From Diplocarpon mali (taxonomy: Eukaryota > Ascomycota > Leotiomycetes > Helotiales > Drepanopezizaceae): a DNA stretch of 63,876 nt. Shown here piece after piece: positions 12,801-23,002 of the stretch. The stretch is from the NCBI GenBank assembly GCA_024741835.1, contig JAENRP010000264.1, positions 1-63,876 of the forward strand, given 5' to 3'. Below the pieces are notes generated by a model. The model made no database searches. It was not told the DNA's origin and saw nothing but the letters and a program-made list of their open reading frames with translations. Both the position numbers and the translations under genes were made by a program. The first letter of the stretch is position 1. Each line of letters begins with the position of its first letter.

Positions 12801-15516
12801 ACTATAAGGGCACTTAGGTTACTTAGTTAGATATATTACCTTTAATGTTTATAGAATCTAGGTTCCTATGCTCTAGCGAGTAATAACGACTTATAATATC
12901 AAATTCGATAAGTCTCTCTTCTATAGTCTAAAAGCTAAGCGCATAAACCCTATATTGCGCTAGGAACTTAAGATAACCCTCTAATTAATTAGAGAGGGAG
13001 AGGGAGCTTAGGACGCTAAGTTCGAAGGCATTTTCGAGGAATTAGAGCTTATTATAAGGCCGAATGCAATCGCCGTAGAAGAAGCCGCTATATAAGAAGA
13101 GCCTATATCATAGACCGACGCTGCTCTATAGCCTCTAACTAATAATATAAAAGGCCTTAACTTAAATCCAAATTCTTTAAAAGACCCGCTTAGAAACTTA
13201 AGGGTAGAAGCAAGCGAATTAGAAGCTACTTCGCCAGTCTTTAAAAAGGCAAATAGCAATTAGAACTTAAGGGTAATAATTCCCTATAAAGGCCTTACTA
13301 AAGAAGGAACTATAGACAACTCTAAGGGAGTCTTTAAAGACAAGTTCTATAAGGCGATCGGCAGATCTCTAGCCGCTATTCTATATAGGAATAGAGATAG
13401 CTTAAAGGCTTTAAGATAGAGTCTTTAGTTATAAAGGCAGGCCTTAGTAAACTCTAGTAGAAGGCTAGAGGCACCGCTACTAAGATTTGGGAGAAGCTTT
13501 AATAGTCTTATAAGAAGCGACTTAATAAAAGGAGTAGGCCTTAATAATATAATACCTTAAGTTATAATACTAGCTTAAAGACTATAGGCTTAGGAGATAG
13601 AGCTACCCAGACTCCTAGAGGAACCTCTAGCAATAATAAAAATAAAAGAGAAGACCTATAGAGAAAAGCGTAAGGAGGAACTCCTTCTTCTTAAGTAAAA
13701 GAGGATAAAACGCTTAAGCGTTAAGCAATAGGAGACTTTAAAAGTATATGCTATTGCTTTAAAGCATATACTCTTCTAAAGCAATATTGATTTACTTTGC
13801 TCCTTATATATGCAAGAGTTTGTATCGACCTTTTAAGCGAATAAACAAACAAAGGAGGATAAGAAGGACTATTTGATAGTTTATACAGTTGTTAAAGCTG
13901 CAATTGATAATCGGGCAAAGGATAGAGCGTAGTCTCTTAACCACCCATAGTACTAAGGCTCTTTGCCAAAGCCTTTAAAAGGATGGCTAGACTTAAAGAA
14001 GTATCCTTTTAATAAACGATTTAAAGAAGGAGGGCGCTAGAAGATTAGGAATTTAGAATCTTAAAGTTACTAAAGAATTATATAAAGGGATTACTCAAAA
14101 CCCCTGCTAATACTATTAAAATGGGTTTTTACCTATAAGGTCAATAGCTTTAGCAAGCTTCTAAAGTACCAATTATAGCTAATTATACAAGGGGATCTTT
14201 AAAATAAAGCTTTAATTTTCTTAACCTACGCAGCCACGCTTGTAGCAAGGTCTTTTAAAGTACTAATAGCGCTTGCTGCATACTTTAATATAGAAGTAAA
14301 GTAGTTTAATATTATTAACGCGTTTGTCAACACTCTTAGAGACCTAAGGAGTGCTTTAGTTATATACTTCCTATTAGATGGCTTCAAGCGCCTTAGTATA
14401 GTAGTAGAACTGGACTGCGTGCTTTATAGGCTAAAAGACTCTTTGGCACTATAGTATAGGAACTTCGCAAGAACGCTTAAGGGCCTTTAACTTAAGCTAC
14501 TAGGCAAGGAGCCTTGTATTTTTATAACAAAGGATTATATAGTCTTTATAGCGTTTTATATTAATAATATTCAAGTATTATATAAGGCCTTTAACCTAGA
14601 TTAGGCGACTTGTCTGATTGAAGACCTAAAGAGGGCGTATAAGCTTACTATTATAAGAGATATCTCCTAGTTCCTTAGAGTAAGGATTATTTAAAATAGG
14701 AAGGTAAAGAGGATCTCCTTAGTTTATAATACCTATATTAAGAAGATCGCTTAAAAGTTTAAAGCTAATATAAGGAGAGTGCCTAGTACTCTACTGCTAA
14801 AGAAGGAGTTTGTTAAGAACTTAGGGCAAGCTTCCTTAGAAAAGGTAAAGGAGTATTAAGAAAAAATAGGCTCTATTCTCTATATAGCGATTATAATACG
14901 CTTAGACGTTGCGTTCGCAGCCTCCTAATTATCTTTCTTCCTAATTAATCCAAGCTTTAAGCACCTTTTAGCTATAGATTAAATGCTTTAATACTTATAT
15001 AGCATACGCTTTTTAGGAATTGCCTATAGCTTTAAGGCTAAGGAATACCAATTGGTCGCGTCTTTAGATGCTTCTTTTAAAGATGATTAAGAGACCTGCA
15101 GATCCTCTTAAGGATACGTCTTCTTCCTATTTAAAGGATTGATTATTTAAAAAGCGAATCGCTAAGCGATTATCACGCTCTCTTCTACTAAAGCAGAACT
15201 CTATAGCATAGTTTCTACTGCAAAGGAGATAATAGCTATAAAATGCCTCTTTAAGGAGATTCGCATAGACTCCCTCTTTAAATAGAATATATATTGCGAT
15301 AACTAATAAACGATTCGGCTAATTATTATAAAGAATAAAAAGATTAAGACAAGCCTTTAATATATCGAAATCAGTAATATATAGATCTGCTAAGAGTACT
15401 AAAGAGGAAGCTTTTAAATAATCTACCTCCTTATTAAAGAGATATATGCAGATAGGCTTATTAAGAACCTAGACCGCCAGAAGTTTAAAAGCTTCGTTCG
15501 TTTATTAAACCTTTAA
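9825..15516 (+). pseudogene. Copia-2 gag-pol polyprotein remnant
   Basis: This is a RIP-degraded single gag-pol frame starting at the ATG of 9,825 (MLSLCIQPAKGPFELL). The same start is seen in the reverse copy (ATG at 58,026-58,024). A CCHC-like knuckle is at about 11,065-11,120 (CPYKGFKNHY then KPxDY, two Cys lost). The protease motif is at about 11,455-11,520 (DNGAAT-like, now NNCAATYIINSKDLL). GAG-pre-integrase is at about 11,960-12,070 (HLCAGHLGAEAL) and integrase at about 12,100-12,600. RT spans about 14,120-14,600 with FYVDDIQV mutated to FYINNIQV (14,554-14,577). RNase H is at about 15,050-15,400, ending near DRQKFKSFVRLLNL. Domain order integrase-RT-RNase H is Copia. Many CAG-to-TAG stops. 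Confidence 0.87.
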
Positions 15517-16992
15517 AGCTTTTAAATAATTGTTTAGCAACTTGCACTTACTAGCAAGTAGTCACTTATTATTAGGAGACTTATACTTATAAGCTCCTAC
15601 TCTCTTATAGTTATATTTATTTGTTTTCTTTTGCAAAGCGTACTGCAGAAGCTTCTCCTTTTTTAAAAATATAAGAATAAGTAACGTTCTTAAACTGCTA
15701 TTATAAGGCGCGACCCTCTTTTAGATTCTCTTAGCTAAGGCTAAGAGCTAAGACGCTATAGCTAAGAGCTTTATATAGATCTCCTCTTAAGAGAGGCCTA
15801 CTAGTACTCCCTCGGCCAGAGGCCTATTGGCAAATATACTAGCAAAGGCAGGAGGTGCGGCAAAGGCAATAGGAGCGAAGGCGCCAAGGGCGGCGGCGAG
15901 GACAGGCGCGGCGATAGCAGGGGCTAGGGAGACAAATAGGGAGACTATAGCAGCAGCTGCAATAGCAAAGGCAAAGGGGATAAGAGCGGCGGCAGTAGTA
16001 ATAAGGGTAAACGGGTCTAAGCTAAAGGGATTAGGAGTAAATAGGAATAGTACGCTAAGAGTAGGAAAGGCAGTAGTACTACTACTTATAAGAGTAGCAG
16101 GCCCTCCTAGCACTAGGGTTCGATCGCTTTTATCTTTTAAAATCAGTTTAGAACTTAATAAGACTTAATAAGATATACTATAGAAGCTTTAAAGCGTACC
16201 CTTTATTGCATTTAGTAGTAGCGCTACCTCTTCCTTAAAAGTACCGCAGGCGCAGGCTAATACAACAGCCTCCTAAGAGGCAAGGAAAGGTCCGCTAGCC
16301 TATTAGCAGCTATTGCTTAGCATCACATAATAAATACAACGCATACTAAAGGTGCTATTAAAGCACTAATAATCGAGATTGCTAATACTCCTATATGCAA
16401 TATAACATATATATATATTATCGCGCTCTATTATAGGCTTAGGCATATAGCGCGCAATAGGGGCAGGGCTCTTAAGTAGCGGTAGCGGCGGTAGGGGCGG
16501 CGGCGGCAGCAGGGATAGCAGCGGCAGCTCATTACCTAGTAGGCGCTAAGAGGACTGGAATAGGGTTCCTACTCCCGTAGGAGCGCTAGCAACCTAGCGT
16601 AAAGTTAATATAATGCAAGGTATAAGGACTCTAAGGGTCTTACTTTGCAAGGGCGGCTAAGGCTATAACAAGCGGGAGTTCCTTTTATATTTAAAAATTA
16701 TTAGTATAAAGACGATATTTTTAAATAATAAAAGAGGGTTATTTTTAAAAGAAGGGAAGGAGAACCTTTGTAATAGAAATACTCTATAAGAAGCCTAATA
16801 GAGCATTAGTATAGAATTGCGAAGATTCCTAAGCGCGCTTATTACTTATAGCAACCCTTCTTATTTTAAAAGGAACGACCTTTAAAGGGGCGGTATATAA
16901 GATAGAGCCTCTTTTCCTTATAACTGCTATTCTTTCTTTTATTTTATTTATATAGCTAAGCGATTCTAAGAGCATCGCCTAACTAAGGGGTA
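15517..16992 (+). other. Copia-2 3' non-coding region with a GC-rich, strand-biased island
   Basis: This stretch lies between the end of RNase H and the 3' LTR. It has no recognisable protein domain. Two islands, about 15,800-16,120 and 16,440-16,560, are rich in GGC, GCA and AGG triplets and look unlike the AT-rich surroundings. The Ala-rich open frames there (minus 15,787-16,113; plus 15,827-16,168) are open on both strands and are best seen as low-complexity artefacts. A 218-bp block at 16,633-16,850 recurs inverted at 59,157-59,370. It ends with a purine tract just before the LTR. Confidence 0.6.
16633..16850 (+). repeat. 218-bp block shared in inverted orientation with 59,157-59,370
   Basis: The block runs from AAGGGTCTTACTTTGC to CGCTTATTACTTATA. 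The reverse complement of 59,157-59,370 follows it with RIP-type differences and short indels. Similarity stops sharply at both ends. It may be a small non-autonomous element or a relic of another Copia-2 copy. Confidence 0.65.
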
Positions 16993-17190
16993 TATTATGT
17001 AAAATGGGCAAAGTCTCCACTTATTCTAAAGATCCTCTATATAACTCCTGCTAAGTCATAGACTCTCCCTTTTCTTTCTAAAGTCTCCTTACTATATATA
17101 TATTAGATAATAATACAATTAATCATCTTCTCCTACTTCTGCAAGCCTCCTGAGCGACCTAATGAAGGCCCTCCAGCCGACCGCACCACA
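16993..17190 (+). repeat. Copia-2 (forward) 3' LTR
   Basis: This 198-bp partner of 9,601-9,798 begins TATTATGT where the 5' LTR has TGTCGTGC. It ends GCACCACA and is followed by the TSD CTAGG (17,191-17,195). Confidence 0.94.
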
Positions 17191-17327
17191 CTAGGGTTGG
17201 CAGTAAGGCCTATAGAACTAGTAGAACTAGTAGCAGTAAGGCTTATAGAACTAGTAGTAGTAAGGCCTAGTAGTAAAGGTGCGGTTAACCTTTCACTTCT
17301 CCTAAGTGGTATAAGATTAGAAGTCAT
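17191..17327 (-). pseudogene. Gypsy-A gag, N-terminal fragment with start codon
   Basis: On the minus strand an ATG at 17,327 opens MTSNLIPLRRSERL followed by a Thr/Ser-rich stretch (LTTTSSISLTATSSTSSIGL). The frame enters the Copia-2 LTR at 17,191 and, with the insertion left out, continues in register at 9,595. So this is the Gag N-terminus cut off by the transposon and not a gene of its own. Confidence 0.82.
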
Positions 17328-18321
17328 AAGTACTAACTCTTTTTATATTATCTAATTTAATCTAAAGGGACCTAATACTAAATAGTAACCTATTTAAAAA
17401 GGGAAAGATTAGTATAAGCGGAGCTATATACGTTCTTAAAGCCTTTTAATAGAGTATATATTAAGGTATTATAGGTTTATAAATCTTAAGAAAGAAGGTT
17501 TTACTTCGGGATCACGTCTCTTTACTAATCAAGAGTTATAATAAGGTTACCTAGAGGTATAGTGCAAATCTAAGGAAGTAGGGATTAAGGATCTAAAGCT
17601 TATTACTCTACCAAAGTTGACTTAATCTCTAATAGTATAATATAACCTATTAAGGCTAACTAAGTCTCTATATATATATATAGGTATAGGTCCTTTAGTT
17701 TCGTACTTAAGTATTTTAAAGGAAGGAGTAAGGGGCTTTAAAGAGTATAAGGAGAGTTATCGATAAGTATAGGTCAATAGGGAGTATAAAGAAGGTCGAC
17801 GACTTATTCGTAAAGAAGGGTCTTTAAGGAGTCGAGTTATATTTAAGGCTTTTGTAGAAAAGGGGGAGTATTAAAGAGTATAAGGAGAGTTATTAACAAG
17901 TATATTATCAATAAGTATAAGGTTAATAAAAAAGAGTAGTATAGAGTATTTGTAAAGGAGGGAGAGAGTTGAGAAGAGAAAAGTTATTATACTACTTTAG
18001 GCAGCAGCCTATACTAGTAAAGCGAAGGCATAGTAAATGATTTTTTTTTTTTTTTAAATTGAAATTGAAGGTGAATTTCCATTTGCAAAATAGAATAGAT
18101 TAATCAAGAAAACAAGCTAATCTTATATTCAAAGGTTATTGCTTAGCTTTCTTTAAAAACTAGATTAGTAAGATCTAGGTACTATATATAAGTTACTTAA
18201 GGCAGTTTGTAATAGAAGTATTAAGATCGAGAGATCGAGTTACTTAAAGCAGTTCGAAGTGATAATTCTAAAGGGGGTAGATATTAAGCTTCTTAGCAGA
18301 GGTTGAGTTAATCTTTTCTTA
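17328..18321 (-). other. Gypsy-A 5' leader between 5' LTR and gag
   Basis: This is about 1 kb of non-coding leader on the minus strand. It contains a poly-T run (about 18,040-18,055) and two similar blocks (TTAAAGAGTATAAGGAGAG-type, about 17,735 and 17,873). The primer binding site should begin at 18,321 and run leftward. The sequence there does not begin with the usual TGG, so I do not assign the primer. Confidence 0.6.
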
Positions 18322-18581
18322 TATTACAACTTACTCTTAAGCGTATAAAAGGCAAGAATCGAATAATACTAACTATATTACCTTAAAAGGTACGCTATAT
18401 AATTAAGAAGAAAAGATGAAGAAGAAGAGAGAGTCTTTAGTAAAGCTCCTCTAGAATAAGTACAGGTGCTTCGCTAGCGTGCATATAATCTAGCCACCTT
18501 GCTACCTTAGCATTAGCGTGCACCTGACTTCGACACGTGATATAACCGTTTACGTGATGTGCACGTGATGCGGCCGTAATA
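18322..18581 (-). repeat. Gypsy-A 5' LTR
   Basis: This 260-bp LTR is followed by the TSD ATATA (18,582-18,586). Its left (inner) half is heavily RIP-altered and its right (outer) half nearly clean, the mirror image of the partner at 3,846-4,105. Confidence 0.92.
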
Positions 18582-18586
18582 ATATA

Positions 18587-18671
18587 TAGAAGATGGCCCT
18601 TTTATCCTCCTACCGTCCTACGCCGATTATATAATATATATTATAAGACCTATCTATCTTAGGTCTTTATA
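18587..18671 (-). repeat. Gypsy-B 3' LTR, inner piece
   Basis: These 85 bp match 34,111-34,195, completing the LTR begun at 3,685-3,845. Confidence 0.92.
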
Positions 18672-18900
18672 TATATCCTAAATAACAAAAGTAGTAGCCC
18701 CTACTACTATTAGTAAAGAATATAAAATAATATAAGTCAAAGCAATAGCATATCAATTATTAGCAAACCCTTAAGTGCGAGAAAACTAATATATTAAAAG
18801 GCCTAAACTAAGGCTATATTATTATTAAAGGTAAAAGAAAAAGAAAAAAAAGAAGAGTTTTTTNNNNNNNNNNNNNNNNNNNNNNNNNNNNNNNNNNNNN
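18672..18900 (-). other. Gypsy-B 3' tail and assembly gap
   Basis: This covers 192 bp of AT-rich sequence between the 3' LTR and a run of 37 N (18,864-18,900). A poly-A/purine tract (about 18,836-18,853, + strand) borders the gap. The stop codon of ORF B and any polypurine tract may lie in or beside the gap. No gene seen. Confidence 0.8.
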
Positions 18901-21900
18901 TTTATACGCTTTTCACCTATAGGCCGGGCCTAGGAGTTAGAAAACGAAACTAGTAAAACAAACAAATAAGCTATAGAGTTATAAAAACAATTAAAAATAG
19001 TACTAACCTAGATATTAATTTTCCTTAGTTCTCTTTAAAGGATAGGAAGAACTATTATTAAATAATACTCTTTTTATAAAGCGCCTACTTCTTCTTAATA
19101 GTTTACTATTAGTATTAAAAGAGTTTAGTCTTAGTATTATAAGAGCTTTAGTATTTCGTAAAGATATTAGTATAGTTTAATAGCTTCTACCGATAGGAAG
19201 GGAGACTTATATTGTAGCGTTATTATTATCATCCTCTTTATTATTATTATCATCCTTTAAAGAGTCTTCTACTGCAGAAGGAGATAAGGCAGGCAATTCA
19301 ATAGATAATACTTCCTTTTCTTTACCTTTAGTTAATACGAGTTATAGGCTAGGCCCAGGAGTTGTATTAAAGGGTTTAATATAAGGTTTCTTAATACTAT
19401 ACTTTTCGAAAAGGATCGTCTTATTAATCATATTATTAGCCTTAATATTATTATTAGTACCTTTCATCTTAATCTAGGACTTATCCTTATATAGTTATAG
19501 CTTCAACTATTAAATCAGCTTTTAAATATAAGTGAAATTATTAAAAAGTTCCTACTTATGCTTCTTTAGATATATTATCAATTGAGTCATATTTTTAAAG
19601 AATAACTCCTTTACTATTATTACTATTAATAGATCGTTTTATAGCCGTTTCCTTATAAGTACCTCTGATAGTAGGCCTCCTTTTATTATACTAAGCGTTA
19701 TACGAAATTTGGCTAACGATTTTCTAATAATACTCTATCTTATAGTACTAGGTCTCTTTATACTAATAGAATTGATAAGAAAATCTTCTAAGTCTATACC
19801 ATTCTCTAATAAGTCATTACTAACAACTTCTATATAGTTATTACTAATAGTAAGAAAGTTACCTTTTCCTAGTTTTCTAGCAGATTCTATATTAATAAAT
19901 GTGCCTTATCTAGTAAATATAAAGAACGGAGTCGTCTCATTAGAGATATACTCCTTTAGAAGTGTCTTCTCTCTAGTATTCAATTCTTTCTATTATACTA
20001 CATTTTGAGCCAGATTTAGTAAGATCCATTAAGCATTCTTAAGGCATTAAGGTATAAGATTTAATAATTCATAAGATTTTTCCTAAATAGCAAATTCTCT
20101 AATCGATTGTTTAGCTACTAGAATCATATAGTAGTTAATAGTTCTATTATTAGGTGGATTAACCCGCAAGCCAGGCCTAGGAATCAATCTTACAAATCTT
20201 ATATTAGCATCAATCTTAATAGCAATAACTCTCAAGTAGTAGTTAATTCTAATAAACTATATAGGCTTAGGATACGTTACTAATTTATATAAAGACTTAT
20301 ATTAAGTTAGTAAAGCACTTAGGTATAATCTATAATATATCCTTAGTATCTATTATATTAAGCTATAAGTCATATTATAGAGGTAGGCAAAGGGGGGGTT
20401 TGGCTTCTTATCTAAGGTCTAGAAGTGGTATTAGTACATTTCTAGTTCTTCTTATACTAATATTAAAAATGAATTCTTTCTACAATTACTATAACTATAT
20501 ATGCGCACAGCGCTTAAAAAGGCGCAGCTAAACAACTTAAGCATATTTAAAAAGCCTTTGCTATAGAATAATATAAAGTTATTAATAGTTAGTATAGCGT
20601 TATACTAAGCAAGGGTCTATGCGATATTATAGAATAATTTAAAGGCTTTAAGTGCCACTCTGAACTTAGAGAAGTCTAATAATATATCCTTCTTAACTTA
20701 GCTTGCTATTCTATTACTAGTAGCCACAATTGTATAATTTCCTAAATATAATAAAAACAAGGTCGGGTTAAGAGTAGTACAAAATTTGTAAATATTAAAC
20801 GATATATCTTTATTAATAAGGCCTATTGTTGTCAATCTATAGTACTGCGCATATTAGCATTTATAAAGGGCGCAGAACTTTTCAAAATTAAAGTCCTTAA
20901 ATATTCCTATTATAAACTTTATAAGTCTTATCTTCATTTTTAATATTACTATTATCTTAAAACTATTGCTATACTATAGTATCATCTTTATATTAAAGGA
21001 GACCTAATAACATTCTATAAAGATGATATTTATATTGACTTCGGATTTCTCCTTAAGAATATAGAAGTCACCCTTTAATTTCTTATACTTAATAAAGAAT
21101 TATATAATATTATCTATAGAAAATTCATCTTATAGTAATTTCATAATCTGCTTAACGGCTCTTATTATCCCTTCTTATACTAATAAGACTTCTCCTTAAC
21201 CTTCTTTTCTCAAACGCTTTATTATTAACTTATAGAATTTAAGAACAAATTTTTATAAGTTATTAAGGAAAGATTATATAATATCGGTAATATCCTTCTT
21301 AGTATTATTAAAAATTTCTAGCATATTAGTAATAGTGCCTATTTCTTTATTAGACAATTCATCTTCTAAGTCTATAATATTATATATATTAACCTATAGG
21401 CCAGGCCCGCGAGTCATTTTCTTTACTACTAGTATTTAAAGTATTTAAGGCATTTCTAAGGATAATGACTCAAATTCGTCTGAGTTAAAGGAATAGTAGT
21501 CAAGCAGGTCAGCTGCTTAAGTTCCTAGTATTATAAGCACCTCTAGCTTAAGGACATTCTCCTTATATACTGATTCCACTTATAGGCCAGGCCTATAAGT
21601 CAAATTCTCCTTATTAGTTATTCCTACTAAAGGTAGCAGCATTTTTAAAATAATAGAGATAATAAACTCCTATCTCTCTAACTTATTATTAAAGTAATTC
21701 ATAGTATACTTAATAAGATAAGTCATCTTTTCTTTTATAATAAGTAGACTATATTATAACTATTAAAGGCTAAGTATATTTAAAATAGTTTAATCAAAAA
21801 GTGCAAAATTATCATATTATAAGGGTTCATCTTTTATAATCTAAATAGTAGAGTGTATAATAGTACTTAAGAACCTAATAAATTTTCTACCTCTAATGCT

Positions 21901-22459
21901 ATTTCCTTATAGCTTTTTCATACCTTCTTAAATAGTGAAATGATTTAATACCTATATAGCCTTTGCTATAAGTTAATATATCTTAAAGATTTTACCAAGC
22001 CCCCGCAAGGCGTTATTAGCAGTAATATCAGTTATAAAGTAGGTTTGGAAAAGTGTACTATAAGTACTACTTATAAATTGCAATAATCTTTTTATATACT
22101 TATTCTTCTTATCTCGATTTTTCTAAAACAAATCTATTGAATTAGTATACCCTTAATATTCCTATAAAAATTTTTCACAATCGATCCCTTTTATCTTAAG
22201 CTCATTCTTAAGAAAATCATCAAAGCCTAAAAATCCTTCTTCTACGGCAGAAATTCTATAGTTTAACACTTCTATAAATGAGTTTAAGAATACTTACTAT
22301 TCTATTTTACCTAACGTTCTATAAGTACTTACTATATCTTCTAATAATCTTAGAGCTTTTCTATCTTATAAAAAGTTACCCTCTAATATTAGTTTGTTAT
22401 TAGCAGTATTTAAGGGTTTACTACCCGAAGCTATAACTAATATATTCTTCTTAAGTATG
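18901..22459 (-). pseudogene. Gypsy-B ORF B, unrecognised large protein (paralogue of ORF A)
   Basis: Reading TAG and TAA as RIP-altered Gln gives a continuous minus-strand frame of about 1,185 codons. It starts near 22,459, where an ATA stands at the expected ATG (then LKKNILVIASGSKP), and runs left into the N gap. It shows no reverse-transcriptase, integrase, zinc-knuckle or transmembrane signature that I recognise. It is rich in Leu, Ile, Lys and Asn and looks alpha-helical. It matches ORF A along most of its length, for example GFLGFDDFLKNELKIKGI against GILxFNDFLIKELRLKGI, and LLIVIIVKELFFKN against LLIIIKVxELFLFN. Palindromic mini-repeats at about 18,913, 19,350, 20,160, 21,390 and 21,568 are read in frame as PGLQV or PGLRV peptides. 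Function unknown. Confidence 0.72.
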
Positions 22460-23002
22460 GCTCTCTTACTTAAGCTTAATAGTGCTATAATGAATTATTT
22501 AATAAGGGGGAGGTAGTTCTAAACGAAGAGATAATTATTTAAAAAAGATTAATAATATAAGAGGCTTATATTAGAAAAGATTGATAATAAAAGACAATAG
22601 TAATAGTACTGGTATTATAGGTCTAGTAGGGTTATAGAAAAAGTAAAAAAAGTAAAATCGTAGTATAAGGAGAGGCTTATTTATAGAGTTTGAAATCGCG
22701 CTAGTGCACAAAGGAAAAGTAGGCATAATGAGCTTGGAAGTAGAAACAAAAGTAGGATATGATATATATAAGGACCTATAATTGGTAAATGATAATTATC
22801 AAAGGTAAGGAAGACATTTCAAAGGTAAGCGTTAGAAAGTTGCATACAAAGGGAATAATCAAAGAATAAATTATATAAAGAGTAAAGTAAATAAAGAATA
22901 TATATAGAATAGAATAATAGGTTAAAAATAAAGAGGTGCAGGTATATAGAAAGTAGATAATCCTTAAAAAATTCAACTTCTAATTCGCAATCTCTCTAAA
23001 TG
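22460..23002 (-). other. Spacer between ORF A and ORF B in Gypsy-B
   Basis: This is 540 bp of AT-rich, minus-strand pyrimidine-rich sequence with no conserved frame. The 66-residue open frame at 22,776-22,976 is hydrophobic low complexity and has no counterpart elsewhere. The spacer could hold an internal promoter or splice acceptor for ORF B, but no motif supports this. Confidence 0.55.

Larger units (their letters stand above)
9601..17190 (+). mobile_element. Copia-2 (forward copy), complete Ty1/Copia retrotransposon
   Basis: This 7,590-bp element has 198-bp LTRs at 9,601-9,798 and 16,993-17,190 (TGTCGTGC...GCACCACA) and a perfect TSD CTAGG (9,596-9,600 and 17,191-17,195). Internal order: PBS, gag with a CCHC-like motif, protease, GAG-pre-integrase, integrase, RT, RNase H, then about 1.5 kb of non-coding 3' sequence and a purine tract (AACTAAGGGG) before the 3' LTR. 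It lies inside the gag of Gypsy-A. A second copy of the same family, in reverse, is the base layer of the whole window. No palindromic mini-repeat was seen in this family. Confidence 0.95.
3846..18581 (-). mobile_element. Gypsy-A: Ty3/Gypsy retrotransposon, split by Copia-2
   Basis: Two 260-bp LTRs (3,846-4,105 and 18,322-18,581) begin TGTCACG (RIP form TATTACA) and end CGTAATA (from CGTGACA), with TSD ATATA. The element is on the minus strand: a purine tract (seen as CTACCTCCCCCC on the + strand, 4,106-4,117) abuts the left LTR, so the left LTR is the 3' LTR. Minus the nested Copia-2 it is about 7.1 kb. Coding order on the minus strand is gag (start at 17,327), CCHC zinc knuckle (8,476-8,517), protease, RT with the YLDDILI motif mutated to YLNNILI (6,716-6,736), RNase H and integrase. 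The element inserted into the LTR of Gypsy-B; the right LTR of Gypsy-B (34,100-34,115) preserves the empty site. Confidence 0.94.

Noticed and set aside
15787..16168. Ala-rich open frames on both strands as a possible gene
   Set aside because: They are open on both strands at once because of GGC/GCA low complexity, have no domain and lie in the 3' non-coding part of Copia-2.
22776..22976. 66-residue hydrophobic minus-strand frame as a small membrane protein
   Set aside because: It lies in the AT-rich spacer between ORF A and ORF B, is low-complexity Tyr/Ile/Leu/Phe and has no counterpart upstream of ORF A.
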